Shown: positions 9,286 to 18,344, counted from the stretch's first letter. The stretch: 37,224 nt of DNA from JAUWMI01 sp964630455 (GCA_964630455.1 CAZVVA010000007.1:1-37224), one strand, 5' to 3'. Program-made: numbers and translations. The notes: a model not told the origin generated them from the sequence alone.

Positions 9286-10773
9286 CTAGCGATGCTGGAT
9301 AATGCCTTCGTCGGCAAAGCTATAGTAGCGTTTCGCTCCGATTATGATATGATCAATCAAGCGAATCCCAATAAGATCACCCACCTCTTTGAGCCGGTGG
9401 GTGATTGCAATATCGTCTTGGCTCGGTTTGGGATCACCGCTCGGATGATTATGTATAAAAACAACGGCAGCCGCCGATTCTTTAATCGCTTCCTTGAAGA
9501 CCTCGCGCGGATGCACCAGGCTGCTGGAGAGATTGCCTTTCGAGATCATAATTTCCTTGATGACCTGGTTTTTTGTGTTCATGAGCAGCATAAAGAATGT
9601 CTCTTGCCTGATGTTGACGAATCGCAGACGATAGCTTTTGTATATATCCATGCTACAAGTGATTTTCTGATCAGAAGCAATAGGGCGGTTAAGCAAACGT
9701 TTGCCCAGCTCAAGCGCCGCTTTTATCTCAATCGCCTTGGTCTCACCTATTCCCTTGATGCTGCAGATCTCAGCGAGCGACGTGTTGTCCAGTCCTTCAA
9801 GATCCTTGAACTTTTGTAGCAGACGCCTTCCCAGATCAATGGCTGAGGTCTCCCCTGTGCCCGCTCGGAGAATGATTGACAAGAGTTCCGCATTGCTCAG
9901 CTTCAGTGGCCCGAATTTTTTGTACTTTTCTCGCGGCCGATCATCCTCTGCCCACTCCTTAATCGGTACACGCGGCACTCTGGCCGGTGCCGCCTGATAG
10001 CGATGGTATGCACAGTAGGCCGCCGTAACGCAGCGAGGGCAGCGCGGCTTGCGGATGCAGATCGCAAGCCCAGTCACATCGCTCCGTTCCGCTCCACTAT
10101 ACAGCCCGAGCATACGATTCATACTGAGTAGCGATTCGCCGGAAAGCTGTGCCACCTTCTCGCACACACGGAAAAACTCCTGATAGCACTTTGCCGATTT
10201 TCCTTTGCTCGGAATCCATCCCAGGCGATACAGAAACTGTTGGCGGGCATGGTCGGGAACCACCACAGGATAGTTGATCGCCTGGAGGAACTTGTACGCC
10301 CGCAACCCATGCAAAAGTGAAAACTGCTCATCCAGGAATGCCACGGCTGCTGCCAGTGTCGCGCAACTGCGCAGTCGTGCGCCGATGCTGTTATCTACAG
10401 ACCCGGATGTCTGAGCAAAACTATCGAATCTCTCAAACTCACGCTTCAGCACTTCCCGCTTCGGCATTGGAAGCGATTGATAAAGCGCATCCACGTGCTC
10501 ACTGACTACCGATTCGTCGAGAACATCCGGTGGGCTGCCAGATGGCTCCTCAATGGAAGAGAAGAGCTTGCGCAGTTTGCGCTTTCCCGACGATGTCTGA
10601 TCGTTAATATTTAGGACTGTTGCGAGAAGCTGCGTCTTGTAAAACGGAAGCGCTCGATCTTCGAAACTTGTTTCTTTCAGCCGGATCAGCTCTGGCTCCA
10701 ATAAGGGTGCTTGCTGAAGCAGGTATTCTTTAATCTTTTCGATCACGTCTATGGCCTGAATTTCGTCAAGCAT
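9286..10773 (-). CDS. radC: RadC-family JAB protein with N-terminal endonuclease III-like domain
   Basis: The C-terminal half (about residues 270-495) is a full RadC/UPF0758 protein. It starts with IKEWAEDDRPREK, has a helix-hairpin-helix near SIKGIGETKA, and ends with a JAB metal site in HNHPSGDPKPSQDD (His441, His443, Asp454). The extra 270 N-terminal residues are not part of ordinary RadC, which is about 225 residues long. They contain VPDHARQQFLYRLGW, resembling the catalytic-Asp region of HhH-GPD DNA glycosylases (Asp174), and then Cys239-x5-Cys245-x2-Cys248-x5-Cys254, very like the iron-sulfur loop of endonuclease III (Cys-x6-Cys-x2-Cys-x5-Cys). The glycosylase Lys seems replaced by Arg158. 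The frame has no internal break, so this is a fusion, not two genes. The cellular role of RadC itself is unsettled; DNA metabolism is likely. Confidence 0.85.
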   Translation of the reverse strand: MLDEIQAIDVIEKIKEYLLQQAPLLEPELIRLKETSFEDRALPFYKTQLLATVLNINDQTSSGKRKLRKLFSSIEEPSGSPPDVLDESVVSEHVDALYQSLPMPKREVLKREFERFDSFAQTSGSVDNSIGARLRSCATLAAAVAFLDEQFSLLHGLRAYKFLQAINYPVVVPDHARQQFLYRLGWIPSKGKSAKCYQEFFRVCEKVAQLSGESLLSMNRMLGLYSGAERSDVTGLAICIRKPRCPRCVTAAYCAYHRYQAAPARVPRVPIKEWAEDDRPREKYKKFGPLKLSNAELLSIILRAGTGETSAIDLGRRLLQKFKDLEGLDNTSLAEICSIKGIGETKAIEIKAALELGKRLLNRPIASDQKITCSMDIYKSYRLRFVNIRQETFFMLLMNTKNQVIKEIMISKGNLSSSLVHPREVFKEAIKESAAAVVFIHNHPSGDPKPSQDDIAITHRLKEVGDLIGIRLIDHIIIGAKRYYSFADEGIIQHR

Positions 10774-10837
10774 TCCTGCTCATCCTCACAGGAGAAGCTA
10801 ATCGATACCCTTAATGATAGCACGCAGCGACCCAGGG

Positions 10838-10866
10838 ATTAAAAGGTTTTCCTGCTACTAATTCAA
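10838..10866 (-). promoter_or_regulatory. Sigma70-type promoter for radC
   Basis: On the minus strand TTGAAT (10861-10866) and TTTAAT (10838-10843) are separated by 17 nt. Transcription would start near 10831, about 58 nt before the radC ATG. The gap 10774-11094 holds this promoter and the divergent one at 10967 and no gene. Confidence 0.55.
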
Positions 10867-10966
10867 GCTTTTTTCGTTCTCCCAGCAGACCTTTTAGCAA
10901 AACCAAGCCTTATGGTGCAGAATGCATGATATTTGACAAAATTCTGCGCCACTTCCCTCATATCTC

Positions 10967-10995
10967 TTGACAAGCGGCCTTCTGTTCTCAATATT
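10967..10995 (+). promoter_or_regulatory. Sigma70-type promoter for the transporter-panC group
   Basis: A perfect TTGACA (10967-10972) is followed after 17 nt by AATATT (10990-10995, 4 of 6 to consensus). The transcript would begin near 11003 with a leader of about 90 nt. A second TTGACA at 10933 has no good -10 partner. Confidence 0.5.
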
Positions 10996-11094
10996 GCTTT
11001 TGTCTTTCTTCGGGCTACTGGCCCAGGCTTCATAGGCAATTTCCGGTCTAAACGATTTCCTTCAATCTTGCTGCAACGGGGAGAGTGACGTCAT

Positions 11095-12867
11095 ATGCTA
11101 GTACAGTTTCTCGACTATTTACCTGGCACGATCATGATCTTTATCTTTTTGGTCATGATGATACTCATGTACCTGCAAAGAATTTCTGCATTGCTCGCGC
11201 TTCCGCTCATGGCACTGCTCTTTTCGCTGGTTGGCATTGTGGATTATGGCCGGGTTTTCCATCTCATGGCCAAGGAGATGGGGTGGGCCGCTTTCCATAC
11301 GTTTTGTTTACATGGGGGCATTGGTGCATCCATGGTCTTAGGATTGATTGTGCTGGGTGTTCGGCGGCTGATTAAAGTCCCTACCATGGTGCTCGGTTGT
11401 ATGGTGATTGTTGTGGGCATAATCTTGCTCAACTTTGAGGCAATAGGACATCTGCTCAGTCTCGCGGTAATTGGCAAGCTGCTTGGCGCTATGCAAGCGC
11501 ATGAAATTGTTGATACAGTGATCCACGACGGCGCGTTGAAGCTGCATGACGCATACACTGTGGCCATATTTGGGGGTATTCTGGCTGTTCTCGTCCGCGA
11601 GAAGAAGATTGCGGAGACATTTATCAAGTATGCAGCGGAACTGGCAGGTGATAATCCGTTTGTTGTGGGCATGGTGATGATGTTCGTCAGCTTCGTGCTG
11701 TTCACTACGTTGGGCGGATTAGGGGCGGTTATTATGGTCGGCACGATCATTCTCCCCATCATGCTTTCGCTCGGAATTCCTACCCTGGTGGCTGCGGGTA
11801 TTTTTCTGATCGGTGTATGCGCCGGTGGAACATTCAACCCGGGCAACTGGGCCCTTTATGAAAGTTCCCTGGGCATCGCCCGCGACAAGGTGCAGACCTT
11901 TGCACTTCTTATTATCTTACTCTATTTTGTAACCGGCCTGATCTTTATAGGCTTGAACCTGTTAACCAGAAAACGGCGGCACTACTGGAGCGTGGCCTCC
12001 GGGGCCAGGCCCGAAGAACTGGCAAAGCGTGCGCCGCTCATCTCCCTCTTGTCTCCTGTGATCCCGATCATCCTCGTGTTCAGACTCACGAACTTCTCGA
12101 ACCTGTTCAGCTATATAAAAGGCTACGCCCTGTGGCTGGACCAGGCGATTGAGATTTTCACACGCTTTGCTACGTTCTGGGATAGCAACATCGGGGCATG
12201 GGATTTTATTCCGGCATTCATCGCTGGGCTTGCATTTTGTCTGATTACCACTTGGGAAAAAGACAATATCAAAATCCTGACGAAATCTGCAATTGAAGGA
12301 GCGGAGAGCGTCATGCCTGCTGTGCTCCTCATGTTCGGCATCGGAATGCTGCTACAGGCCGTGCGCCACCCGGACGTCTCAGTCCACCTCACTCCGATTG
12401 TAAAGCAGGTTATTCCCTCTGGCATGTTGCTCTATGTCATCGGGTTTGGCCTGTGCGCCCCGCTTGCCCTCTATCGCGGCCCGCTAAATATCTGGGGCCT
12501 TGGACTGGGCATTGCCGCCTTGTTTCTTGAGTCCGGGCACTTGTCTGCTTCCCTGGTTATGGGCGTATTCATGTCGGTCGGTGCGATTCAGGGCGTGTGC
12601 GATCCAACCAACACTCACAACGTCTGGATCGCCTCCTATCTCAGTGAAGATGTGATCAGGATTATGAAAAAGATGCTCCCCTTTATCTGGGTTCTGGCCT
12701 TCGTAGGATTGCTAATTTCAAGTCTGATTTTCTATAAAGATTTTACCCTGCATCAACCGTCAGCTCTGACGTCGCAAGATGCACCGACCAGCCAGATAAT
12801 CTCTTCTTCCCATCCAGCAGGCATTAGTACACAGATGGAGTATCTACCCGATTCATCACGCATGTGA
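11095..12867 (+). CDS. Ion-transporter-superfamily membrane permease, substrate unknown
   Basis: A 590-residue protein with many hydrophobic segments in two halves, each with a glycine-rich re-entrant-like stretch: TTLGGLGAVIMVG and GGTFNPGNWALYESS in the first, GVCDPTNTHNVWIASYL in the second. This layout fits the ion transporter superfamily (GntP, CitMHS, DctM, ArsB/NhaD-like secondary carriers for organic acids or ions). The exact family is not identified. The ATG at 11095 has GGGGAGAG about 9 nt upstream. The last 40 residues are polar and cytoplasmic-like. The stop codon overlaps a possible GTG of the following panC frame, so the two genes are probably co-transcribed. A link to pantothenate or its precursors is conceivable only from this neighbourhood. 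Confidence 0.75.
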   Translation: MLVQFLDYLPGTIMIFIFLVMMILMYLQRISALLALPLMALLFSLVGIVDYGRVFHLMAKEMGWAAFHTFCLHGGIGASMVLGLIVLGVRRLIKVPTMVLGCMVIVVGIILLNFEAIGHLLSLAVIGKLLGAMQAHEIVDTVIHDGALKLHDAYTVAIFGGILAVLVREKKIAETFIKYAAELAGDNPFVVGMVMMFVSFVLFTTLGGLGAVIMVGTIILPIMLSLGIPTLVAAGIFLIGVCAGGTFNPGNWALYESSLGIARDKVQTFALLIILLYFVTGLIFIGLNLLTRKRRHYWSVASGARPEELAKRAPLISLLSPVIPIILVFRLTNFSNLFSYIKGYALWLDQAIEIFTRFATFWDSNIGAWDFIPAFIAGLAFCLITTWEKDNIKILTKSAIEGAESVMPAVLLMFGIGMLLQAVRHPDVSVHLTPIVKQVIPSGMLLYVIGFGLCAPLALYRGPLNIWGLGLGIAALFLESGHLSASLVMGVFMSVGAIQGVCDPTNTHNVWIASYLSEDVIRIMKKMLPFIWVLAFVGLLISSLIFYKDFTLHQPSALTSQDAPTSQIISSSHPAGISTQMEYLPDSSRM

Positions 12868-12881
12868 GGTTTACGTACGAG

Positions 12882-13724
12882 ATGGAAATCATTACTGCCG
12901 TGGAGGCAATGAAGACACGATCAAGGGAATGGCGCTCGAAAGGAAAAACGATTGTGCTTGTGCCGACCATGGGGTATTTTCACGAGGGCCATCTCTCGCT
13001 GATACGCGAAGGACGCCGCCAGGGTGACATTCTTGTGGTTAGCCTCTTTGTCAATCCCACTCAATTTGCTCCGAGTGAAGATTTTGACGCGTATCCGAGG
13101 GATTTTGAGCGCGACCGCAGATTAGCCGAACAAATTGGCGTGGATGTCATATTCTATCCCGACAATAACGAGATGTATCCCTCAGAGTATAAGACGTACA
13201 TTGAGGTGAGTGATCTGGGACGTAAGCTATGCGGCGCGACGCGGCCAACCTTTTTTCGCGGCGTTACAACCGTAGTGCTCAAACTCTTTACTATCGTGCA
13301 GCCGCATGTCGCGCTCTTTGGCTGGAAGGACGCTCAGCAATTTATTATTATCCAGCGGATGGTAGAAGACTTCAACCTTGACGTACAGCTCATTGGCATG
13401 CCAATCGTGCGTGAACCCGACGGATTGGCTATGAGCTCCCGTAATGCCTACCTGAATCCGCAGGAGCGAAAAGAGGCAACAGTGCTCTACTCGGCGCTCC
13501 AGAAGGCGCAATCGCTCATTGGCGAAGGAGTCACTGAGGCCTCACAACTGCGGCGTGAGATGGAGACTATTGTACGAAGCGCCTCGTCGGCACGCATTGA
13601 TTATATTGACATTGTTTCGCTGCACGATCTCCAGCGACTTGATCACGTGAAGCACGGGAAAACGCTTATTGCCCTCGCTGTGTTTATCGGGAATACGCGT
13701 TTAATTGATAATATTCGTGTGTAG
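12882..13724 (+). CDS. panC: Pantothenate synthetase (pantoate-beta-alanine ligase)
   Basis: Joins pantoate and beta-alanine with ATP, giving AMP and pantothenate, the last step of vitamin B5 synthesis, in the cytoplasm. The class I synthetase-type nucleotide motifs are present: PTMGYFHEGHLSLI (HIGH-like, about residues 28-41), FVNPTQF, GWKDAQQF and the MSSRNAYL KMSKS-equivalent. It has 280 residues, the normal length. ATG at 12882 is preferred because family members start MEII-x-T/AV-x-AM. A GTG 18 nt upstream that overlaps the previous stop is an alternative and would couple translation. No panB or panD is in the window. It is followed by the antiporter gene after 56 nt. Confidence 0.95.
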   Translation: MEIITAVEAMKTRSREWRSKGKTIVLVPTMGYFHEGHLSLIREGRRQGDILVVSLFVNPTQFAPSEDFDAYPRDFERDRRLAEQIGVDVIFYPDNNEMYPSEYKTYIEVSDLGRKLCGATRPTFFRGVTTVVLKLFTIVQPHVALFGWKDAQQFIIIQRMVEDFNLDVQLIGMPIVREPDGLAMSSRNAYLNPQERKEATVLYSALQKAQSLIGEGVTEASQLRREMETIVRSASSARIDYIDIVSLHDLQRLDHVKHGKTLIALAVFIGNTRLIDNIRV

Positions 13725-13780
13725 GTTGCCGGATGGTCGGCGCGCTGTATTTTGTGCCTGAAAGGAACGAAAGCAAAACT

Positions 13781-15196
13781 ATGATTCATCGCATTATCAT
13801 TCTACTTTGTATGGGCATCGCCCTGTTTGCGCTGGCGTACGACGCCTGTGCTGATCAATCACAGCTGCTGTCAACTGCTGAGCCAGATCAGGAGGCGGCA
13901 GCTTTGGAAGTGGAACAGGCAGATCATTCCTCCATGTTTGCCGAAGTACTCATTACCCTGATTATCGTGCTCATCGGCGCAAAGCTGGGCGGCGAGCTGA
14001 TGGAGCGCATCCATCAGCCTGCAGTGTTAGGCGAGTTACTCTTCGGAGTGATTCTTGGCAATATTGTACTCTTCGGATACCACGGTCTGGAGTATTTAAA
14101 AACAGACTTGGTGTTTGCAATCCTCGCGGAAATCGGTGTCATTTTGTTGCTGTTTGAGGTGGGGCTTGAGACAAACATTCGCGAGATGATGCGCGTAGGC
14201 ATGTCGTCGTTGCTCGTGGCTGCCTTGGGCGTGGTTGTCCCAATGTTTTTAGGCTACTGGGTCAGCGTCTGGTTTCTGCCTGAGGCATCGGTTTATGTCC
14301 ATATCTACATTGGGGCTGTGTTGTGTGCGACCAGCGTGGGGATTACGGCGCGCGTCTTGCAGGATTTGGGCAAACTACAGGCCACTGAGTCGCGGATTAT
14401 TCTTGGCGCTGCGGTAATCGACGACGTCATGGGTCTCGTTATCCTCGCAGCAGTGGTAGGCGTCATTGAAGCGGCAAAAACCGGAGCTGATGGCATTCCT
14501 ACGCTGGCTATCATTTTCATTATTGTAAAGGCGATTGTCTTTTTCGTGGGCGCCATTGTTATTGGCATGCTGGTTTCGCCCCATCTCTTTCGCATTGCCT
14601 CCTATCTGAGGGTCAGGGGAATGTTGCTTATCACGTCGCTCCTGGTCTGCTTTTTGCTTGCCTTTCTGGCGAAGATCATCGGGCTGGCGTACATCGTAGG
14701 GGCTTTTGCTGCCGGGCTGATTTTGGAAGATATTCATTACAAGAACTTCGTGGATCGTGGCGAGCATGGCCTCGAGGAACTCTTGCGGCCCCTTACCATC
14801 TTTCTGGTTCCGATATTCTTTGTGTGGATGGGCGTGCGCGTAGACTTGACGGCATTTGCCACCGTGAACATCCTGGGCTTTGCGGCCATGCTGACCCTTG
14901 CCGCTATTATGGGCAAGCAGGTCTGTTCGCTCGGCGTGTTGGAGAAAGGGTTGGATCGCATCTCAGTTGGCGTGGGAATGATTCCGCGTGGTGAAGTGGG
15001 CCTGATCATCGCGAGTATCGGAACCATGATGATCCTTGGCGGATCACCAGTAGTCAATTCCGATATGTTTTCCGCGGCCGTGATTATGGTCATAATTACT
15101 ACAATGGTGACGCCGCCAGTATTGAAGTATACGTTGGCCGCTGGAGACAGGCGCAAAGCCAGACTGCTAGAGCAGCAAGGAGAGAACGATACATAG
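13781..15196 (+). CDS. NapA-like cation/proton antiporter (CPA2 family)
   Basis: An inner-membrane exchanger of about 471 residues. It starts with a cleavable-looking signal peptide (MIHRIIILLCMGIALF to ACA-DQ), then a short polar stretch, then about 12 hydrophobic segments. The unwound-helix motif TSVGITARVL and the Asp-Asp pair in VIDDVMGLVIL (Asp214, Asp215) match electrogenic sodium/proton antiporters of the NapA/CPA2 type. PRGEVGLI lies near the C-terminus. There is no KTN/TrkA regulatory domain, so a KefB-type potassium channel is less likely. ATG at 13781 is chosen to give the signal peptide; an in-frame ATG at 13733 would place 16 polar residues before it. Likely role: sodium, potassium or pH homeostasis. 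Confidence 0.88.
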   Translation: MIHRIIILLCMGIALFALAYDACADQSQLLSTAEPDQEAAALEVEQADHSSMFAEVLITLIIVLIGAKLGGELMERIHQPAVLGELLFGVILGNIVLFGYHGLEYLKTDLVFAILAEIGVILLLFEVGLETNIREMMRVGMSSLLVAALGVVVPMFLGYWVSVWFLPEASVYVHIYIGAVLCATSVGITARVLQDLGKLQATESRIILGAAVIDDVMGLVILAAVVGVIEAAKTGADGIPTLAIIFIIVKAIVFFVGAIVIGMLVSPHLFRIASYLRVRGMLLITSLLVCFLLAFLAKIIGLAYIVGAFAAGLILEDIHYKNFVDRGEHGLEELLRPLTIFLVPIFFVWMGVRVDLTAFATVNILGFAAMLTLAAIMGKQVCSLGVLEKGLDRISVGVGMIPRGEVGLIIASIGTMMILGGSPVVNSDMFSAAVIMVIITTMVTPPVLKYTLAAGDRRKARLLEQQGENDT

Positions 15197-15263
15197 GAAA
15201 AAAGTCTTCGACTCTCCATGCGGAGCTACCAAATTACCGGATGTTTTTCGCTAGAGGCGAGTT

Positions 15264-15758
15264 ATGATGTTATACAACTTCAGCTTTGTCATTAAGGATC
15301 AACTGGCAGGATCAGCGTTCCCAGGTTCTTACGGAACACTGGAGGACGCCTTGGACGAAATCAAGACGCAGGGGTTCACTGTATTGGTTTCTCTGACCGA
15401 ACAGCCATTGCCCCAGCATCTTATTCAGCGCTACGGGTTTGAATATCTTCATATTGGGATTCCGAACTTTCACGCACCCAAACTGCCCGAGGCAGATGAA
15501 TTTGTACAGTTCGTCCAATCGCGCCTGGATGAGAAGAGGAAGGTGCTGGTTCACTGTTGGGCTGGTTACGGCCGTACTGGAACCATGCTCGCCTGCTACC
15601 TGGTTAGTACAGGTCTTCCTTCGCACAAGGCGATTAAGAAAATTCGACGCCTTCGCGCCGGATCAATTGAAACCCACTCCCAGGAACAAGCCGTCTACCA
15701 CTATTCCGCCTACCTCCACGAAATGGGACGCCTTCCTGAGCAGCGGCCTGAGAAGTAA
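15264..15758 (+). CDS. VHZ/DUSP23-like protein phosphatase
   Basis: A 164-residue single-domain cysteine phosphatase. The P-loop is HCWAGYGRTG with Cys98 and Arg104, followed by TMLACYLV. The stretch IRRLRAGSIETHSQEQAV matches the compact dual-specificity phosphatases related to human VHZ/DUSP23. In that family the general-acid region reads IPDF; here it is IPNF, with Asn68 in the Asp position, so activity may be altered. ATG at 15264 or 15267 follows GAGG by 6 or 9 nt. It comes 67 nt after the antiporter on the same strand and could be the last gene of that unit. Substrate (phosphotyrosine, phosphoserine or phosphoinositide) cannot be told. Confidence 0.88.
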   Translation: MMLYNFSFVIKDQLAGSAFPGSYGTLEDALDEIKTQGFTVLVSLTEQPLPQHLIQRYGFEYLHIGIPNFHAPKLPEADEFVQFVQSRLDEKRKVLVHCWAGYGRTGTMLACYLVSTGLPSHKAIKKIRRLRAGSIETHSQEQAVYHYSAYLHEMGRLPEQRPEK

Positions 15759-15844
15759 GGGCAGAACATTGATACCCGCTGTGTTTTAAATGCCGAGCAT
15801 GATGTTGTGGATCTTAGGTATAGAAGTTCTCCTCAGACCGTTTT

Positions 15845-15872
15845 GTAGGGGCGTATTGCAATACGCCCCTAC
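15845..15872. repeat. Perfect 28-nt palindrome, GTAGGGGC family
   Basis: GTAGGGGCGTATTG is followed directly by its exact reverse complement. It lies between the convergent phosphatase and anmK genes. No gene is seen in 15759-16019. Confidence 0.9.
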
Positions 15873-16019
15873 GTTATCGGACGAATAGCAACCGGATATA
15901 AAGCCGAACCGATGGGGCGATTGGAAAACGGATGGGGACACCTCGTAGTAATATGAACATGTGCCGGAGTAAATCTGCTTCAGGCCGATAAACCCGAGGG
16001 ATGAAAAAAGGTGTCAAAG

Positions 16020-17198
16020 CTATTCGGCTTGATAGATTTTGCCGAGAAGAACCTGGTGAGAGGCGCCGGTGGCAGAAGGGACGTTTCCCGGGATATTGTG
16101 TATCCGCGCCCAGCCGAGCAGCGCAAATCCTATCGCTTCTTTTGCTTTACTGTCGATTCCAACGTCTTCGTGCGTAAGGAGCTGAATCTTATCAGGCAGG
16201 CCGAGCCGAAGTAGCCGAACAAGAAAGGGATTCTGCGCTCCCCCACCCCCGAGGATTACTTCATCAACTCGCATCCGGGGAAACACAAAATCGCGGTAGG
16301 CGTGAAGGATACTTTCAGCCGTCAGTGCCGTAGCGGTTGCAACCAGGTCCGCATCTGAGATGCGTCGCTCTTTTGCCTGCGCTCTGAGCTGATCAACATA
16401 GGTCAGGCCGAAGAGTTCGCGGCCTGTGGTTTTTGGCGGCGGCGCTGAAAAATATGGATGTGCGAGCAGGTCTTTCAGCAAGCGTTGATCAATGACGCCA
16501 GATGCAGCAAGGCGTGCATCGCGGTCGCACGCTTCACGTCCATCAGTCATCCGCGCCACAAGCCCATCAATGATCATGTTGCCAGGCCCGGTATCAAAGG
16601 CCAGCACGTCTGCCAGGGCGCAATTTGCAGGCAGAAGCGTGCAGTTCGCAATTCCACCAATGTTCTGGACGACCCGCCCTTTTGTTTTGTCTCTGAGCAG
16701 ATGGTAGTCTGCAAAGGTAATAAGCGGCGCACCATTTCCTCCAGCAGCCATGTCGGCTGTGCGAAAATCAGAAACCGTTGGAATACCAGTCATCTGGGCA
16801 ATGATCGAGGCTTCGCCAATCTGAAGTGTTGATGCGATGTGCTCTTCAGAGGCGGCCATGAGCGGCGGGATGTGATAGACCGTTTGGCCGTGAGAACCAA
16901 TGAGGCTGATGTCTCCGGGAGAAATGCCGGCCTGCTTCAAGAGCGCAAGTGTGGCATGCGCAAATTCGCGTCCAATCTCAAAGTTCAATTCGCAAGCAAG
17001 ACACAAGGCGCCGGCTTGATCTTCAAATAGCTTGAAAATGCGCTGGCGAAGCGCTGGCGGATAAGGATGGACAAGGAATGCCTTGAGCTCCGCCTCGACC
17101 GAATCATTTGTGGCGCTGATCTCTACCAGCCCTGCATCAATGCCATCAACCGATGTTCCCGACATTAACCCTATGGCAAGCTCTGCATTCTCGTGCAT
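16020..17198 (-). CDS. anmK: Anhydro-N-acetylmuramic acid kinase
   Basis: Converts 1,6-anhydro-MurNAc from cell-wall turnover to MurNAc 6-phosphate with ATP, in the cytoplasm. The family signature is complete: IGLMSGTSVDGID at residues 9-21, GSHGQTVYH, VSDFRTADMAAGGNGAPL and FDTGPGNMIID. The 392 residues are slightly more than the usual 370-385. ATG at 17198 gives the standard N-terminus. Upstream there is only a weak AGG 8 nt away. No murQ or nagZ lies nearby, so recycling would be completed elsewhere. It is flanked on both sides by GTAGGG-type palindromes. Confidence 0.95.
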   Translation of the reverse strand: MHENAELAIGLMSGTSVDGIDAGLVEISATNDSVEAELKAFLVHPYPPALRQRIFKLFEDQAGALCLACELNFEIGREFAHATLALLKQAGISPGDISLIGSHGQTVYHIPPLMAASEEHIASTLQIGEASIIAQMTGIPTVSDFRTADMAAGGNGAPLITFADYHLLRDKTKGRVVQNIGGIANCTLLPANCALADVLAFDTGPGNMIIDGLVARMTDGREACDRDARLAASGVIDQRLLKDLLAHPYFSAPPPKTTGRELFGLTYVDQLRAQAKERRISDADLVATATALTAESILHAYRDFVFPRMRVDEVILGGGGAQNPFLVRLLRLGLPDKIQLLTHEDVGIDSKAKEAIGFALLGWARIHNIPGNVPSATGASHQVLLGKIYQAE

Positions 17199-17266
17199 TT
17201 GATATGCCTGGCTCTTTTTTAGCAGCGCCGCCCCACATAGCGACCCGTTGGGACAGGCGCTTTATT

Positions 17267-17300
17267 ATAGTAGGGACGGATTATAATCTGTCCCTACTAT
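17267..17300. repeat. 34-nt palindrome, GTAGGGAC family
   Basis: ATAGTAGGGACGGATTA is followed by its near-exact complement; one position forms a G-T pair. The core GTAGGGAC-GATTATAATC-GTCCCTAC is shared with 3886-3915. It lies between the downstream end of the TIM-barrel gene and the start of anmK. Confidence 0.88.
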
Positions 17301-17345
17301 CTGATCCGAGAAACACGATGTATATCAGAGAAAAGGCATCATACA

Positions 17346-18344
17346 CTATTTGAGGTCTTTAATCTTCCCAAAACATTCACCGATGATCTCCCAGACCTTC
17401 TCGGGATTGTCGGAGCGGATATACGACATGGGAGCACATCCCTCGAAACTCCACAGCGCCAGATTGCGAATCCCCGCCTCTACTGCAATATCAATTGCAG
17501 TGCGCAACTCCTCTTCGCGTCCGGCAGGCACTTTGAATCCCTGAATCCAGATTTGTCCTTCCAGTTTGGTGCCTTTGCAGAGCTGTGCGACCTTGCGTGA
17601 AAAGTGTCCGACAAACTCCCGCACCTCCTTCTTACGTCCGTACCAATACGGGTCAGTACCAAACACGTTGAGCCCGCTGATTGAGGCAAAGGTCTCCCAG
17701 TGGACCAGCGCATGTGCGGCATCTTCCATCGGAAGCAGACACAATGCGTTCTTTTTGCCAAGCGTATGTGTATACACCACCATCTCTTCCAGAAAGTCGC
17801 GGATTGACGCCTCCTTGAACGCTACCACTTCCTCAGTCTCCTCTTTTGGAAACTGCTTTTTGAATTTCGCCTCGAATTTCTGCTGACACACCGCGCAGAG
17901 GCATCCCCACGTGTTTTGCCGTCCACCCATCCAACTGGGTAGATAAAAATGCGGCTCGTCCCAGAAGAGACAATCCGCGCCGGTTTCCACTGCCGCATCA
18001 ATCCAGTCCGTCATGAAGGCGCGAAAGTCCGGGTGATTAAGACACGCCACACCCACGGGTTTCCCATCTGAGAGCACCTGAAGCGCCTGCGGGTTGTTCA
18101 TCACGAAGTCAGAAAACGCCTCGCCTCCAAATACCTTACCCACGCCCCAGGGGTCAATGTACACACCAAGGCCGGCGTCGTGGCTCACCTTGACAATTTC
18201 CTTCATCGTGCCCCTGTAGAAATGGAAATCATTTTCGCTAAACGTGTGGATTACGTAGTTACAATGGTGATCCACCATACTTTTCATGTCTTGCGCCACG
18301 TAGCGAACAATCCGGTTGCCAAAATAGCTTGCTCCCAGTTTCAT
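17346..18344 (-). CDS. Glycosidase-like TIM-barrel protein, function unknown
   Basis: A 332-residue protein without a signal peptide. Its layout fits a (beta/alpha)8 glycoside-hydrolase-like fold: a start MKLGASYFGNR, a strand end DCLFWDEPHF with a candidate catalytic acid in WDEPH, and NLALWSFEG near the C-terminus. The stretch WGCLCAVCQQKFEAKF resembles the C-x-C-x2-C-x3-F element seen in hypothetical glycosyl hydrolases related to beta-galactosidase families, where it may hold a metal or disulfide. ATG at 18344 follows AGGAGG by 5 nt, a strong start. No specific family is recognised. It could act on an oligosaccharide in the cytoplasm, and the sugar permeases 2 kb away on the same strand are a loose contextual hint. 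Confidence 0.65.
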   Translation of the reverse strand: MKLGASYFGNRIVRYVAQDMKSMVDHHCNYVIHTFSENDFHFYRGTMKEIVKVSHDAGLGVYIDPWGVGKVFGGEAFSDFVMNNPQALQVLSDGKPVGVACLNHPDFRAFMTDWIDAAVETGADCLFWDEPHFYLPSWMGGRQNTWGCLCAVCQQKFEAKFKKQFPKEETEEVVAFKEASIRDFLEEMVVYTHTLGKKNALCLLPMEDAAHALVHWETFASISGLNVFGTDPYWYGRKKEVREFVGHFSRKVAQLCKGTKLEGQIWIQGFKVPAGREEELRTAIDIAVEAGIRNLALWSFEGCAPMSYIRSDNPEKVWEIIGECFGKIKDLK

